DNA of 64,000 bases from Sphingobium sp. (GCA_009360885.1 SPEL01000002.1:1-64000); one strand, 5' to 3'; shown: positions 19,197 to 29,386, counted from the first letter of the stretch. Notes: generated by a model from the sequence alone, not told the origin. Numbers and translations: made by a program.

Positions 19197-20609
19197 ATGG
19201 CGAACACGCCCAACGACATTCTCAAGATGATCGAAGAAAAAGAGATCGAATGGGTCGATCTGCGTTTCACTGATCCTCATGGCAAATGGCAGCACCTCAC
19301 CATGTGCGCGGGCGTCATTGGCGAAGATGAGCTGGCCGATGGCTTTATGTTTGACGGTTCCTCAATCGCTGGCTGGAAGGCCATCAACGAATCCGACATG
19401 ATCCTGAAGCCCGATCTCGACGCTGTTTATGTTGATCCGTTTAGCGCCACACCGATGCTGATCCTGTTCTGCGACATCGCTGATCCGGCCACGGGTGAAC
19501 TTTACAGCCGCGATCCTCGCTCCACGGCTAAGCGCGCTGAAGCTTTTGTGAAGGCAACCGGCATTGGTGATACCATCTATGTCGGCCCTGAAGCTGAATT
19601 CTTCATGTTCGATGATGTTCGCTTCGGCAACAGCTATGACGGCAGCTTCTTCAAGATTGACGACATTGAACTGCCTACCAATACGGGCCGCGAATATGAA
19701 GGCGGCAATCTGGGCCACCGTCCGCGCGCCAAGGGCGGCTATTTCCCAGTTGCCCCGGTAGATAGCGCTGGTGATATCCGTGCGGAAATGGTTTCCACCA
19801 TGCTGGAAATGGGCCTGCCCTGCGATAAGCATCACCACGAAGTCGCCGCAGCACAGCATGAACTCGGCCTGACCTTCGGTACGCTGGTTGAAACCGCTGA
19901 CCGCATGCAGATTTATAAATATGTCGTGCATCAGGTCGCACAGGCTTATGGCAAAACGGCAACGTTCATGCCCAAGCCGATCAAGGAAGATAATGGTTCG
20001 GGCATGCACACCCACATGTCCATCTGGGACGGCGGCAAGCCGCTGTTCGCTGGTGACGGCTATGCCGGTCTTTCCGACATGTGCCTCTATTTCATCGGCG
20101 GTGTTGTGAAGCATGCCAAGGCACTCAATGCTTTCACCAACCCCACCACCAACAGCTATAAGCGCCTAGTACCGGGTTACGAAGCCCCTGTGTTGCTGGC
20201 TTATTCCAGCCGTAACCGCTCCGCTTCCTGCCGTATTCCTTATGGTGCCGGTTCCAAGGCGAAGCGCGTTGAATTCCGCTTCCCTGACGCGCTGGCTAAC
20301 CCTTATCTCTGCTATGCTTCGCTGCTGATGGCAGGCCTTGATGGTATTCAGAACAAGATTCACCCCGGTGATCCGATGGATAAGAACCTCTACGATCTTC
20401 CGCCAGAAGAGCTGAGCCAGGTTCCCACCGTTTGCGGTTCACTGCGTGAAGCGCTGGATTCGCTCGAAGCTGATATGGACTTCCTGCTCAAGGGGGATGT
20501 GTTCACCCGCGATCAGATCGAATCCTATATCGAGCTGAAGCGTGCAGATGTCGCCCGTTGGGAGATGACCCCCAGCCCGGTCGAATATGACATGTACTAC
20601 AGCGCATAA
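19197..20609 (+). CDS. glnA: Glutamine synthetase type I
   Basis: Makes glutamine from glutamate, ammonia and ATP; a cytosolic dodecamer. The 470-residue protein has the DGSSIAGWK loop, the metal-site [19 protein letters not shown] and the adenylylation-site Tyr in NLYDLPPEE, so it should be under GlnE/PII control. The start at 19197 (MANTPNDIL) fits the family; the open frame extends 24 codons upstream without GS similarity. It ends before a strong terminator. Confidence 0.98.
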   Translation: MANTPNDILKMIEEKEIEWVDLRFTDPHGKWQHLTMCAGVIGEDELADGFMFDGSSIAGWKAINESDMILKPDLDAVYVDPFSATPMLILFCDIADPATGELYSRDPRSTAKRAEAFVKATGIGDTIYVGPEAEFFMFDDVRFGNSYDGSFFKIDDIELPTNTGREYEGGNLGHRPRAKGGYFPVAPVDSAGDIRAEMVSTMLEMGLPCDKHHHEVAAAQHELGLTFGTLVETADRMQIYKYVVHQVAQAYGKTATFMPKPIKEDNGSGMHTHMSIWDGGKPLFAGDGYAGLSDMCLYFIGGVVKHAKALNAFTNPTTNSYKRLVPGYEAPVLLAYSSRNRSASCRIPYGAGSKAKRVEFRFPDALANPYLCYASLLMAGLDGIQNKIHPGDPMDKNLYDLPPEELSQVPTVCGSLREALDSLEADMDFLLKGDVFTRDQIESYIELKRADVARWEMTPSPVEYDMYYSA

Positions 20610-20644
20610 TCCTTTGTCCTGACCCCTTTCAGGACTGCACAAGG

Positions 20645-20677
20645 AAAGGCCCGGAGGAGAAATCTTCCGGGCCTTTT
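20645..20677 (+). terminator. Rho-independent terminator after glnA
   Basis: AAAGGCCCGGA and TCCGGGCCTTTT form an 11-bp stem with a short loop and a T run, 35 bases past the glnA stop. Confidence 0.9.
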
Positions 20678-20786
20678 CTGTTGCCGATGGCGATTTCATC
20701 ATAAGCAAAGATGGAGGTAACAAACCAACATCAACTGGTTGCCGATCACCCTCCGCTGTGCCTGCGTCCCGCCGTGCTTAATCCGG

Positions 20787-21188
20787 CTACGCCTGCGTAC
20801 CATTGTTACCATAGCAGACAAAGGCCAGCTTGTTGCCGTCAGGGTCACGCAGATAAGCCGCATAAAAGCCCTCACCATGCTGCGTCCTCAGGCCCGGCTC
20901 GCCTTCATCATTCGCTCCGTTGGACAAGGCAAGCTGATACAATCCATCAATATCTTCGGGCTTTTCAAACGTGAAGGCAGTCATCGCTCCATTACCAAGA
21001 CCAGCGGGATTGCCATCATAAGGGTAGCCCGTCACAAAGCGCGGATACATTGGGTCATGCTTTTTTCCCCATGACGCGCTTTGCTCATCCTGCCAGCACA
21101 AATCCAATCCCATTCGGCGAAAAAGAGCATCATAAAACTGAATAGAAGCAGGCAGGTCGGTTGTTCCGACCATAGTATAAGCGATCAC
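20787..21188 (-). CDS. VOC (glyoxalase/bleomycin-resistance) family protein
   Basis: Small metal-dependent VOC-fold protein of 133 residues; substrate unknown. The core shows DLPASIQFYDALF near the N terminus and the C-terminal AAYLRDPDGNKLAFVCY, typical of lyase or dioxygenase members. The start is best taken as the GTG at 21188 because a perfect GGAGGAGG lies six bases upstream; ATG codons further upstream would overlap the tamB stop. It sits 41 bases after tamB, probably as a tail-end gene. Confidence 0.8.
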   Translation of the reverse strand: MIAYTMVGTTDLPASIQFYDALFRRMGLDLCWQDEQSASWGKKHDPMYPRFVTGYPYDGNPAGLGNGAMTAFTFEKPEDIDGLYQLALSNGANDEGEPGLRTQHGEGFYAAYLRDPDGNKLAFVCYGNNGTQA

Positions 21189-21229
21189 AGCAATCCTCCT
21201 CCATTTTATCGTGGGATTTATACATCCCA

Positions 21230-24200
21230 TCAATAATCCTTTGACACCCTCGCTGTTACACTCTGACGACCAATGGTGGATACCGCAGAAAGCAATGAGA
21301 GCCAGCGCGTTACCTGATATTCCAGCCGTGTCGCGGAATAGCCCTGCCCATCGGTAATCAGTTCCACATAGATTTTGCGCGTCAGATATTTACCAACGCC
21401 AATTGCCGTATTCTGCCCAGTGGTAGGATCTGCTGGCATGATCCGCAGACGGTCCAGCCCCGCAGCCTTGCGCACTGCGTTGATCGGGTCCAGCCCGCCA
21501 CCGCCGCCGCCCTGCATGGACGCAACCGCCGCCGCCAGTTGCAGGGCCTCAGGCGCGGAAAGATCGGTAATCGACGAGCCAAAGAGAATGCGGGAGAGCA
21601 CCTCATCTTCTGGCAAAGCAGGGTTGCTGCTGAAGGTAATTACCGGCACGAGACTCGTGCCTTTTATCTCAATCGTCGCATCAAAATCCGCCATATCGGC
21701 CTCGGCCACAATATCGAGCGTCGGGTTAGCGGGCACACTGCCATCAAAACGCAGCGCGCCTTCGCTAAGGTCAAAGCGCTTACCCGCAAAATCATAAGTA
21801 CCACGGACCAGATCCGCCCGGCCAACAAGCTTTGGTGCAGTCACTAAGCCGCCAATATCCATATCCATGCGCCATTCGCTTGTCAGGCCCATGCCACTAA
21901 CAGCAAGACGATTGCGCGCACTGGCCTTCATATCAAGACGCCAGTCCCCACCAGCAGGAGCAGGCGCGAAATCACCCCGTCTGCCGTTTTTCTCTATCAC
22001 GCGCAGTTCAGGAATTTCAGCAACCGCCGCAGCGCGACCAAGGGTGAAGCGGCTGCGCACGACATCCAGATTGCCGCCGATTACCCCGCCATTACCGCTG
22101 GAACGAATGGTAACCGGTCCGCTGACAGTCGCGCCTAGGTCATCACGATCAAGCAATTCAGCATCTTTGGTCTGGAGCGCAATATTCATGCCGACACCGC
22201 GTTCCAGCGACAGTTCAAAACTGCCCTGCCCGGTGATGCTGCCGCCACCTTTGGTTGAACCGCTAATCTGTGACAAGATCAGGCGAGAACCGTTAAACCG
22301 GCCAGAGGAGTTAAGATTGGTGATGCGCATACCCGTTACCGGGCTTTCCAGCACAGCATCCCTCGTCATCAGAGCGCCATTGATGATGGGGTTCCCACCG
22401 GTTCCACTGATGTTCGCGCTGACAGAAATTTGCCCGGTCAGATCAATTATCTCAACCGTACTCATCCGCCAGAGCGAGCTGACCGGCCCAACATAACGGA
22501 CCTGCGCCTGTATGGGTGCAGCGCTCAGCCGTTCCATCAGGCTGCCCTGCCCCAGTGGGCTCATCAGCGCCTGTATCTTGCCGATGGTTTTGCCTTCCTG
22601 CGTGATGAGGGATCGCAACGCGAGCCTGTCATGCGTCAGTTCAGCGTTGAGGCCAATATCAATCGGTGTTGAGGTGCGGGTCGCACCTGACCGGCTAAGC
22701 CCCTTCACCTTTACCGATGCAGTACCGCGTGCGCCTTCCGCCTCTGACCAGAGATAGACAACCCGTCCATTGGCCACACCACCGATACCCAGATCGGTAT
22801 TGCTGAGATCCAGCAGAGAGAGCGAGAGATTTTGCACCCCGACATCCAGCCGGTTTTCTTTACCAAAACTCGCCTGATTAAGCAGCAGCTTGCCACCGCG
22901 ATAGCTGATGGTCAGCGGGTCAAGCGCCCAGCCATCTTCTATACGATAGAGCCTGCCTTTGCGGTTCAGGGTAATTTTCTGGCGGTCGAGCGTGCCATTC
23001 AGCATGAAACCGATTTCGTCGGCAGCAATATCCGCATCAAGGTTCAGGTTGAACAACCGGCCTCGCTGGCCCGTAATCGCAGCCTTCAGCTTACCCGCAC
23101 CATCAACCAGCTTAGTTTCAGCGGTAAGCCGGTTAATACGAACACCGCCAATGATGATGCCATTACCGGTCATCGTTGCATCTATGGTGGTGCCATCGGG
23201 CTTGAGGGCCAGATCTGCATCAATGCGGCCACGGGCAATATCGATCACCGATGGGCCGTTGAACCGCGCATTTTCAACACGCAGAGTCGCTTTGGCCCTC
23301 TGGATACCGTCCACCACAGAAAGGGTAATCGGCCCGCGCACCACGCCCGTAAAATCAAGCTGGCCTGCTATGCCGCCATCGACAATGTGTAGCCGCCCCT
23401 GCCCCACAGCGCCTTGCACGGCGATGCGATTAACAGCGATAGTGACCGGCCCACGCGGCGGCATTTCAATCATTGCATCGGCATCGAAGGGGCCAATCAT
23501 CGACTGCCCCTTCGCCGTCAGATGATAATCATTGCCCTGTGGGTTCAAAAGCACATGCACGTCGACAAGCCCCGCCGCATCCATTGGCCGCGAAAGGAAC
23601 AGGTCTACCTTTGGCCGGGCAATATCGCCGGTCAGGCTAAGGCGCAGCGGCCCATATTGGCTGTGCCGCCCCTGCCCTGAAAGGCTGACAGTGCCATCAC
23701 TATTGCGCACCCCTTGCCCATGCAACGTTAATGCCGGAGCCGTCAGCAAGAGGTTCCGCATGTGCAATCGGCCATCGGCACCTAAGGCTATGTCGGCACG
23801 AACGCGCGGCAGGCCGCCACCTATGGTCTTGAGGAAATCGACGTCGAGCCGCCTCATCACACCATCGACCTTGCCAGCAACGCTAAACGCGCCTTTCCGG
23901 TCTGGCACGACCTTCAGCCGAGACGTGACATCTACCACGCCAAAGTCCGGGATTTCCAGCCCGCGCAAATCCCCGCTGAGCGCCAGATCATAACGGCCAG
24001 AGGCAAGGTCAAACAGCGCCACAACCTCGCCATTCAGCTTATCCGACCGCAGCTTCATCGGCGTACTGGTGATGATATCGCCCTTTTTCTGAAGCGTGCC
24101 GGCTATGCTGATATTGCGCAGGATAGAGGCAACCATGTCGCCCTGCCCGTCAATCCGCTGCGCCGTCAGCTTGACCGGAATCAGCGTCACACCCTTTGCA

Positions 24201-25462
24201 CCGCCATTGCGCCCGTCACCAGAAGCATAGACGCCGTGCAGCACCGTTTCACCAAAACGGACCTGCTTCGCCTTCAGCAGATATTCGAACCGCGCGCTTG
24301 CAACCGGTCCGTTCAAACGGAAACGGGCGACCAGTTCCTTCGCATCAAAGTCATCCAGCAGTGCGCCGGGCTTATTAAGCCCCACATCCACCTGCAAATT
24401 ATCAAAACCATGACCACCCAGATGCATACCCCCATCCAGATTGACGGTAATGGCATCGCTATGGGCCGAAAATGTGCCAGAAAGACGTTTATTTTCAAAT
24501 CGTCCTTTTGCCTTCACGCCCAATTGCGGGGAGGTGAGCCGCGCCAGCAAGCCATCATTAGCAATGGCGCTACCGGCGATATTGCCTTCCAGTTGCCAGT
24601 CTCCCTTGCGCAGGCCAATATTAAAACCAGCAGCCGATTTACGATCCAGCGTCGCAATGAGGCGGCCATCCCATTTGGTCCAGTCGCCTTTACCTTCCAG
24701 CCGTAAATTGGCATCTTGCGTCAGGCCCGCCATAGTAGCGAGCAAACCGCCAGCGCGCGCATTGACCGTAGCATCAACGTCGAATTTATTATCGTCCGGG
24801 CGGCTGTCGAGCGAAAGCAGCAGGCGATCATCCCCCTGCATAGAGCGGGCGGAAAAGTCTACCACTGCATGGCCACCGCGAATATCGGCGCTCCCCTCCA
24901 GCGCAAACTTATCTTCCCGGCCCGTTACCGGCTTATCAACCTGCAACTGACCCACCTGCATCCGCATGACACGAATATCAAAATCAGGGAGGATTTTGCC
25001 AGTGCTTTCCGTCTCATTAAACTGCGGCATTTTATGGAGGCGCGCATAGGGCACCACCAGTTCATCAATATCCAGCCGGTTAGACAACCAGCCCAGAGGA
25101 GACCAGTTCAATTTCAACTCTGGTGATGAGAAGAAAATGCCCTTTGGGTCAGACAAGCGCAAATCACGTATGGTGGCCTTGCGATAGAGGCTGCCGTCTA
25201 TGCGACCAATTTTGATGGTAAGGCCGTTTTCAGGGCGAAGCTGTTCCACCTGCTGAACCACAAAGCGATGGCCAGAGGGACTATCGAGCCAGATCAGCCC
25301 ACCGGCCACCGCAGCCAGCAACAAGACCAGTAAAGCCGCAACCCAGCGCATCACCCGCCATATACCCCCTTTACGCCAGGCCTTGGTCGGCTGTTCCACC
25401 GCACTCTCTGTTGCGGCAGGCAGGGTTTCTTCGGGAGCGGAAGGATCGCGGCTGTCGGTCAT
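21230..25462 (-). CDS. tamB: TamB, inner-membrane translocation/assembly module protein
   Basis: AsmA-like bridge protein of 1410 residues that spans the periplasm and works with TamA in outer-membrane protein assembly and lipid transport. A signal anchor lies at about residues 38-60 (WVAALLVLLLAAVAGG). The rest is long repetitive beta-rich sequence ending in the TamB C-terminal domain (formerly DUF490), which includes PKLVGRADLVRGTYDFAGKRF and VLSRILFG. Its ATG overlaps the tamA stop by one base (TGATG), so they are translated together. Confidence 0.93.
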   Translation of the reverse strand: MTDSRDPSAPEETLPAATESAVEQPTKAWRKGGIWRVMRWVAALLVLLLAAVAGGLIWLDSPSGHRFVVQQVEQLRPENGLTIKIGRIDGSLYRKATIRDLRLSDPKGIFFSSPELKLNWSPLGWLSNRLDIDELVVPYARLHKMPQFNETESTGKILPDFDIRVMRMQVGQLQVDKPVTGREDKFALEGSADIRGGHAVVDFSARSMQGDDRLLLSLDSRPDDNKFDVDATVNARAGGLLATMAGLTQDANLRLEGKGDWTKWDGRLIATLDRKSAAGFNIGLRKGDWQLEGNIAGSAIANDGLLARLTSPQLGVKAKGRFENKRLSGTFSAHSDAITVNLDGGMHLGGHGFDNLQVDVGLNKPGALLDDFDAKELVARFRLNGPVASARFEYLLKAKQVRFGETVLHGVYASGDGRNGGAKGVTLIPVKLTAQRIDGQGDMVASILRNISIAGTLQKKGDIITSTPMKLRSDKLNGEVVALFDLASGRYDLALSGDLRGLEIPDFGVVDVTSRLKVVPDRKGAFSVAGKVDGVMRRLDVDFLKTIGGGLPRVRADIALGADGRLHMRNLLLTAPALTLHGQGVRNSDGTVSLSGQGRHSQYGPLRLSLTGDIARPKVDLFLSRPMDAAGLVDVHVLLNPQGNDYHLTAKGQSMIGPFDADAMIEMPPRGPVTIAVNRIAVQGAVGQGRLHIVDGGIAGQLDFTGVVRGPITLSVVDGIQRAKATLRVENARFNGPSVIDIARGRIDADLALKPDGTTIDATMTGNGIIIGGVRINRLTAETKLVDGAGKLKAAITGQRGRLFNLNLDADIAADEIGFMLNGTLDRQKITLNRKGRLYRIEDGWALDPLTISYRGGKLLLNQASFGKENRLDVGVQNLSLSLLDLSNTDLGIGGVANGRVVYLWSEAEGARGTASVKVKGLSRSGATRTSTPIDIGLNAELTHDRLALRSLITQEGKTIGKIQALMSPLGQGSLMERLSAAPIQAQVRYVGPVSSLWRMSTVEIIDLTGQISVSANISGTGGNPIINGALMTRDAVLESPVTGMRITNLNSSGRFNGSRLILSQISGSTKGGGSITGQGSFELSLERGVGMNIALQTKDAELLDRDDLGATVSGPVTIRSSGNGGVIGGNLDVVRSRFTLGRAAAVAEIPELRVIEKNGRRGDFAPAPAGGDWRLDMKASARNRLAVSGMGLTSEWRMDMDIGGLVTAPKLVGRADLVRGTYDFAGKRFDLSEGALRFDGSVPANPTLDIVAEADMADFDATIEIKGTSLVPVITFSSNPALPEDEVLSRILFGSSITDLSAPEALQLAAAVASMQGGGGGGLDPINAVRKAAGLDRLRIMPADPTTGQNTAIGVGKYLTRKIYVELITDGQGYSATRLEYQVTRWLSLLSAVSTIGRQSVTARVSKDY

Positions 25463-28023
25463 CAGAAGGATTGCCCCAGAGATACATAAACAGCGATACG
25501 GCTATCCCCCTTCTGGCGGTTGAGCGGTGTACCCACGTCAATACGGATCGGCCCGAAAGGAGAATAATAGCGCATACCTATGCCCGCGCCATAGCGAACC
25601 TCGCTGAATTTCGGTAAAAATCCGGTCGAGATATTCCCCGCATCTATGAAGGGAACGACACCGAACACGCCCATGCGAATACGCGCCTCCAGCGAAAATT
25701 CCATCAGGCTCTTACCGCCAACAGGATCATTATAAGGGTCACGCGGCCCGATGGCCTGATAGCCATAGCCACGCACAGATGCCCCGCCCCCGGCGTAAAA
25801 CCGCCGAGACGGCGCGATACGGTCTGAATCAATGCCGCCAATGATCGACCCTGCGCGCGCGCGCGAGGCAATCACAATTTTCTCTGACATCGGCACATAG
25901 ACGCTGCCATCAATTTGCGATCTTACATAAGTGAAGGTGCCCTTCTGCCAGGACACTTCCGGGCTGATCCGCGCGCCCAGACGAAAGCCGTGCGTTGGGT
26001 CCAGCAGATCATCGCTGGCATCATAAAGGATAGACATCGGCAGAGCGCCAATCAGATAATTTCGGTTACTACGATCTATGTCGCCGTAGAAATTCCGTTC
26101 TCTGGACCCCAATAATTCGGTGCCGACGCTCCATGACCATTTCTTTTGGTAAATAAGATTACTCTGCCGTTCTACCGCCGCAGAGAACCCAATTGTCCGC
26201 GCCCTGTAGGCATCATAATCCCGGTTCCGGAAACTAACCGAAGTCGTCAGGATAATATCGCGTTTACGGAAATTGTTACGCCTAAATGCAACGCCAGCGG
26301 CCTGTTCCCGCGTACCGATTAGCCCCTGAACGGTAATGGCCCCTTCCGGCGGGAAGAAATTCCGGTGTTGCCAGCTTCCCTCAATACGATAGCCTTCGCC
26401 CGAACCATAACCGATTTCGCCCGCGATGGTCCGCATCGGCGCGGCGGCGGCGGAAACCAGCAAATTGGCATGGGTGCCGTCACCAGCATCCTTCGTTTCA
26501 ACCGAGACAGACGAAACCAGACCCGTTGCAACAATCGCCTGCCGCAAATCCTCAACATCTGATGCCTGATACACATCCCCGGTATCAAAACGGGCAATGC
26601 GCATTAAATGCCGGGGCGTGAAGATGTTTTCTACCTCACCCTCCAGCTCGATCCCGCCAAAGAGGCGATAACCACCGGCACGAACGACCATTTCCAGATC
26701 GCCTTTTTGCGTGTCATGATCGATGGTGACTTCTGGTTCGTCCACGCGGGAGAAAGGATAGCCATTTTCCTTGAGGGCCGTTGAGAGCTGCCCCTGTCCT
26801 GCCTTAATCGCGTCAGCGTCAATCGGATCGCCAACTTTGACAGAGAACACAGTTCCCAGTTCCGGCACCTTCGCACTTGCATGAGAAAGCCCCGGCAGTG
26901 AAATATGGGAAAGCGTATATTGCGCACCCGGCCTGACGGTGAAGGTCACGCGCAGCTTGTCTTTGCCGCCCTGCTCCGGCGGCAGGACCGCACGGCGAAT
27001 GAAGGCATTATAATATCCCTTGGCGCGCAAGATACGATCTATCAGATCGCTATCAAGCTGCATTCGCCGGTTAATCTGGGCCAGATTGGCCGGGTCATCA
27101 TCCTCAGCCTTCAGAACGGAAAGGCCGTTAAAGCGTTCATAAAACTGGCCATTGGCGATATCATCAAGGCCGTTAATGACCACCTCATAACGTCGCAGAG
27201 AGTCATCATCGGCCCTCTGATGATTTTCTTCACCGGCATCGGCTTCGTCAGCATCAGGATCATCATCGGGATCGGTCCCGGATACATCCGCAACGAGGGG
27301 GTTTTCACCATCTATTGATACAGGTGCATCAGCGGTTGCCGCTTCTTCCGTCAGAGCATCACCATCGGGCAGAGCCTCTGCCGACGCGATTCCATTTTCG
27401 TCGCTCATCCCCTCTAACGGGCCTGTCAGCCGCACATCAGGGGCATTGCTGTTCATGTCCGGCCATGCGACACCGATGTTCATCGTTTCGTCGAGATCAA
27501 GGCCGAATTCAGCTTCACTTACCGGGGCAAGAGACGGAAAATCACTGGCTGCAGGGGGGACACCCGCATTGGGGTCTATCGGCACCGACTGAAGATGTTG
27601 TGGCGTTGTTCGCGGTGCAGGGGGGACACCCGCATTGGGGTCTATCGGCACCTCAGATTCTGGTTCGACAGATTCATCCCGGCTGTCACCCACCCCATTT
27701 CCGTCAGAATCATTTACAACGACGCCATCTGCGCTCTTTTGGTCAGGCACGGCCTGCTGAGCCATCACAGCGGAGGCACTGAACCCAGCGCCTAATAAGG
27801 CCGCCGCACAAAGACTTTTAAGGTATAGACTATGAACGGCACAGGCCCTCAAGCTGGTCGTCCGCAGACAAAGCGACCGCAGCCTTATCGCCACAAACGG
27901 CCCATCAGGCATGATTTTCGGGGTAGTAGCAGATACAGGCGGTACGCTAGCGGAACCTGCAGAACTCACGCACATATGCACTTCATCATCAGGGCATTTC
28001 ATAATTGCGGGAAAGAGCTTCAT
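25462..28023 (-). CDS. tamA: TamA, BamA/Omp85-family outer-membrane protein with long N-terminal extension
   Basis: Omp85-type barrel partner of TamB in the outer membrane. The 853-residue frame has POTRA-like domains in the middle and a C-terminal barrel with YAGGGASVRGYGYQAIGPRD and the terminal strand RIAVYVSLGQSF. A signal peptide ends near SASAVMAQQ. Between it and the POTRAs is a long acidic, Pro-rich, probably disordered stretch (about 100-290) with a duplicated VPIDPNAGVPPA. The true start is unclear: the first ATG (28023) leaves about 60 residues before the signal peptide, and Met17 or Met38 are alternatives. It forms an operon with tamB. Confidence 0.9.
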   Translation of the reverse strand: MKLFPAIMKCPDDEVHMCVSSAGSASVPPVSATTPKIMPDGPFVAIRLRSLCLRTTSLRACAVHSLYLKSLCAAALLGAGFSASAVMAQQAVPDQKSADGVVVNDSDGNGVGDSRDESVEPESEVPIDPNAGVPPAPRTTPQHLQSVPIDPNAGVPPAASDFPSLAPVSEAEFGLDLDETMNIGVAWPDMNSNAPDVRLTGPLEGMSDENGIASAEALPDGDALTEEAATADAPVSIDGENPLVADVSGTDPDDDPDADEADAGEENHQRADDDSLRRYEVVINGLDDIANGQFYERFNGLSVLKAEDDDPANLAQINRRMQLDSDLIDRILRAKGYYNAFIRRAVLPPEQGGKDKLRVTFTVRPGAQYTLSHISLPGLSHASAKVPELGTVFSVKVGDPIDADAIKAGQGQLSTALKENGYPFSRVDEPEVTIDHDTQKGDLEMVVRAGGYRLFGGIELEGEVENIFTPRHLMRIARFDTGDVYQASDVEDLRQAIVATGLVSSVSVETKDAGDGTHANLLVSAAAAPMRTIAGEIGYGSGEGYRIEGSWQHRNFFPPEGAITVQGLIGTREQAAGVAFRRNNFRKRDIILTTSVSFRNRDYDAYRARTIGFSAAVERQSNLIYQKKWSWSVGTELLGSRERNFYGDIDRSNRNYLIGALPMSILYDASDDLLDPTHGFRLGARISPEVSWQKGTFTYVRSQIDGSVYVPMSEKIVIASRARAGSIIGGIDSDRIAPSRRFYAGGGASVRGYGYQAIGPRDPYNDPVGGKSLMEFSLEARIRMGVFGVVPFIDAGNISTGFLPKFSEVRYGAGIGMRYYSPFGPIRIDVGTPLNRQKGDSRIAVYVSLGQSF
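27551..27652 (-). repeat. Duplicated 36-bp block in tamA
   Basis: An identical 36-base block occurs at 27551-27586 and 27617-27652, 66 bases apart. It encodes VPIDPNAGVPPA twice in the disordered N-terminal region of TamA. Confidence 0.85.
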
Positions 28024-28145
28024 GCCCGAAATGCCTCTTCATCACTAACGATGCCAATCATCCTGCTGATACCGATTGGTCCATTGGTACCAAATGGGCC
28101 AGTGATACCAATTGATGCTGATATATGATGAGAAAATAGTGCCAT
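28020..28145 (-). CDS. Possible 41-residue ORF with collagen-like Gly-X-Y repeats
   Basis: An ATG at 28145 opens a 41-codon frame whose middle reads GITGPFGTNGPIGIS, five consecutive Gly-X-Y triplets. Its TGA overlaps the first ATG of the tamA frame by four bases (ATGA), the layout of translational coupling. The DNA shows a degenerate 18-base period here. There is no strong Shine-Dalgarno sequence, and expression is unproven; it may be only the untranslated leader of tamA. Confidence 0.25.
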   Translation of the reverse strand: MALFSHHISASIGITGPFGTNGPIGISRMIGIVSDEEAFRA

Positions 28146-28266
28146 CTGCACTTTCTGATTACAGATGGGCGGCTGACGGTGCAATGCTCATCTCCCCTTA
28201 TTATTCCGGCCTTTGATATACAGGCTATGATTATAACCGGCCCCCACCATATTGGCCGAAACTGTG

Positions 28267-28785
28267 TCAGATCGAACGTTCCAGCCTTTCCAGAAGTTCC
28301 CTCACCGGTCCGCTATTACCTTCATATGCAGCGGCACTGCCCGCCAATACTATGCCAACGGGCCTGAACTTTTGCTGTTGTAATCGCCTAACACGGACAT
28401 AAAGGGACACGCTGCTGTGCGCTAACTCGCGCGCCCGCTCTGGCATTATGGCTAACGCGGCCTCATTACTGCGCTCCGCCGCGCCCAGACGATAGCCCGG
28501 ATCAGCAAGAGCTTCCTCGCTAATCTCTCCCCTGCGCCATGCCTTTTGCGCCAACAGCCATGCAATGACATGCATAAGGCGGGTTGTAACCTTCAGCGAT
28601 TCGCAGGCGAATGTCAGACGGCCCAGCGTATCCAGCCTATCCCGCTCTTCCGTGCCATATCCGTCAAAATAGGAACGCGCCTCATCGGTAAGGAGCATGG
28701 CCTCGGTATAGAGGCTATCCACCATTCGTGAGAAGAGGGCTGGGTCAAAGGAATCGGCCATAGACATGCAAGGAGAGACTGGCAC
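28267..28785 (-). CDS. DUF1465 family protein, RcdA-like protease adaptor
   Basis: The 172-residue helical protein matches the DUF1465 family, which contains Caulobacter RcdA, an adaptor that helps ClpXP degrade the cell-cycle regulator CtrA. Recognisable segments are LYTEAMLLTDEARSYF, the central TFACESLKVTTRLMHVIAWL and the C-terminal LYVRVRRLQQQ. The GTG at 28785 has GGAAGGGG before it; ATG codons at residues 7 and 9 are alternatives. Neighbours are small DUF465 proteins and DksA. The RcdA role is inferred from family, not from local context. Confidence 0.7.
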   Translation of the reverse strand: MPVSPCMSMADSFDPALFSRMVDSLYTEAMLLTDEARSYFDGYGTEERDRLDTLGRLTFACESLKVTTRLMHVIAWLLAQKAWRRGEISEEALADPGYRLGAAERSNEAALAIMPERARELAHSSVSLYVRVRRLQQQKFRPVGIVLAGSAAAYEGNSGPVRELLERLERSI

Positions 28786-28860
28786 AAGCCCCTTCCCTTG
28801 TCAGTATCTGAAAATGGTAAATATGAAAACTATCGCCAGATTCCGCGTAATATGTCGTTT

Positions 28861-29076
28861 TCAGGCAATGATATCAGGGATAAGACTGTCTTCCAGCACA
28901 GCAATTTCATCCCGCAGCACCAGTTTACGTTTCTTGAGCCGCGCCAGTTGCAACTGATCCGCGCGCAAATTTTCGGCGAGGGCCGTTATCGCGCTGTCAA
29001 GGTCACGATGTTCCTGCCGCAATGCCTCAATACGGCGCATGGTATCTTCGGGTTTCATGGCCATGATGCTATTCAA
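28861..29076 (-). CDS. YdcH family protein (DUF465)
   Basis: Small highly charged helical protein of 71 residues, one long coiled-coil hairpin: RRIEALRQEHRDLDSAI followed by LARLKKRKLVLRDEI. This is the YdcH/DUF465 pattern, whose function is not known. It lies 75 bases downstream of the RcdA-like gene's far side and is divergent from the next DUF465 gene. Confidence 0.8.
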   Translation of the reverse strand: MNSIMAMKPEDTMRRIEALRQEHRDLDSAITALAENLRADQLQLARLKKRKLVLRDEIAVLEDSLIPDIIA

Positions 29077-29230
29077 AAATCCCTTTAATGGTCCAGCCCC
29101 GCTGGCAATCCCCCGGCCATTAATCCTGCCATCAGAACATTATGTCGCCTTGTTCTAAAAGAGGACAAGACTTGGAAAAAGAATCATGCTCTAATCACAA
29201 GTCCGGCACCTGAAGATGAAGGAGAATATC

Positions 29231-29386
29231 ATGGAAAATAGCCATATATCTACCCTGCGTGCTAGACATGAAGCGCTGAAAACGAAGATTCGTAATGAAC
29301 TGAGCAGGCCTATGCCTGACACTTATCTCCTCGCGAAACTGAAGAAACAAAAACTCCAGCTAAAGGAATCACTCAGCAGTAGCTGA
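29231..29386 (+). CDS. Small YdcH-like protein (DUF465), 51 residues
   Basis: A short gene with an AAGGAG Shine-Dalgarno sequence seven bases before its ATG. The 51 residues (LRARHEALKTKIRNELSRP, then LLAKLKKQKLQLKESL) show the paired charged helices of DUF465. It has a divergent neighbour of the same family 154 bases away, suggesting an old duplication. Function unknown. Confidence 0.7.
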   Translation: MENSHISTLRARHEALKTKIRNELSRPMPDTYLLAKLKKQKLQLKESLSSS

